NCBI RefSeq assembly: GCF_000341285.1
Contig: NW_005178449.1
Coordinates: forward strand, 1 to 64,000
Direction of reading: 5' to 3'
Length of the DNA: 64,000 nt
DNA from: Galdieria sulphuraria
Lineage: Eukaryota; Rhodophyta; Bangiophyceae; Galdieriales; Galdieriaceae
The notes below the pieces were generated by a model that made no database searches, had not been told where the DNA came from, and worked only from the letters and a program-made list of their open reading frames with translations. Within the stretch, counting starts at the first letter, position 1. Each line of letters opens with the position of its first letter. A program made the translations under genes and the position numbers. Shown here piece by piece: positions 63,732 through 64,000 of the stretch.

Positions 63732-64000
63732 TTATAGAAAATGAGCAAATCGTTGCATTGTGCATTGAATGTGGGACATTTGCTTCAAGTCTTGCAAAGA
63801 TACGGCATCGGATAAAAGAAATGGACCTTGTTGGGTTCTCTCCAAAGCAACTAAATGACCCACTGTTTGCTATAAAGATATTCCATAGATATTGGTCTGT
63901 TATAAGGAGTTGTTACATACCCACTCTTGTTGAACAATATCCGATAACAAACGACGAATATAAGTACCTCCACTACATTCGATAGAAAATTCTGCTATCG
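63732..64000 (-). CDS. TruB/Pus4-type tRNA pseudouridine synthase, 3' part only
   Basis: The window edge cuts this gene. Visible are an exon from 64000 (entering mid-codon) to 63921, a 51-nt intron, and the last exon 63869-63732. The translated part, about 71 residues, contains FSIECSGGTYIRRLLSDI, then VALERTQQGPFLLSDAV. This is the C-terminal half of the TruB catalytic domain (the CSxGTYIRsL motif and the RTxxGPF motif). The family makes pseudouridine 55 in the T-loop of tRNA. Organellar (bacterial TruB) and nuclear/mitochondrial (Pus4/TRUB1) versions cannot be told apart from this piece, and the catalytic Asp lies outside the window. Confidence 0.8.

Noticed and set aside
1-64000. CRISPR arrays, rRNA, tRNA or bacterial operons
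   Set aside because: No regularly spaced repeats were seen, no tRNA T-loop/acceptor combination could be folded by eye, and the introns show the DNA is eukaryotic nuclear; tRNAs with introns could still have been missed without a covariance search.

Overview
The window looks like nuclear DNA from a cyanidiophycean red alga, most probably Galdieria or a close relative. The evidence is: about 40 closely packed genes on both strands; roughly 89 spliceosomal introns that I could place by hand, nearly all 43-79 nt with GT...AG ends; nucleus-encoded genes for a plastid (phytoene synthase, homogentisate prenyltransferase, plastid EF-G, the cyanobacterial-type DUF1818 and DUF3611 proteins, a DesA-like desaturase); bacterial-type polyphosphate kinase PPK1; and a sugar transporter of the kind Galdieria is rich in. 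Cyanidioschyzon is largely intron-poor, which argues against it. The species call is an inference, not a database match.

Layout. 1-3459 is gene-poor. 3460-8598 (+) holds a sugar transporter and a WDR48-like WD40 protein. 8798-10228 (-) is a five-bladed beta-propeller glycosidase-like gene, divergent by 42 bp from EMC1 (10271-13729, +), followed by an atypical aquaglyceroporin. 15168-19035 (-) is a tight tandem of PP1 inhibitor-2, phytoene synthase and folylpolyglutamate synthase. After an unknown acidic protein come SmD3, a sucrose-phosphate-phosphatase-like gene and a small hypothetical gene (all -), then two tandem secreted-protein genes (+). 24214-28865 (-) carries an MFS transporter and plastid EF-G. 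29352-33114 (+) is an OCRL-like inositol 5-phosphatase and KAE1.

The most striking locus is 33104-36783 (-). Nine exons encode a 1073-residue fusion of a complete polyphosphate kinase 1 to a C-terminal Nudix hydrolase domain. Its last codons overlap those of KAE1 on the other strand. The next gene upstream on the same strand is a phosphate/glycerophosphodiester-type MFS transporter.

The right half continues with a nucleotide-sugar transporter, an F-box/LRR protein, a double EH-domain protein, DUF3611, a delta-12-type desaturase, an ER short-chain dehydrogenase, AIF, a DUF1818 protein, TAPT1, ascorbate peroxidase, methylmalonate-semialdehyde dehydrogenase, homogentisate prenyltransferase, SCO1, SBDS and the 3' end of a TruB-type pseudouridine synthase cut by the window edge.

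The genes mostly serve housekeeping roles in cytosol, ER, mitochondrion and plastid and do not form one pathway. Loose themes are phosphate and inositol-phosphate handling (OCRL, PPK1-Nudix, transporter), plastid isoprenoids (PSY and HPT both use geranylgeranyl-derived substrates) and ER membrane quality control (EMC1, TAPT1). I saw no tRNA, rRNA, CRISPR array, transposon or viral element that I can support. Exon boundaries were inferred by eye from frame continuity, splice dinucleotides and family motifs; doubtful ones are marked.
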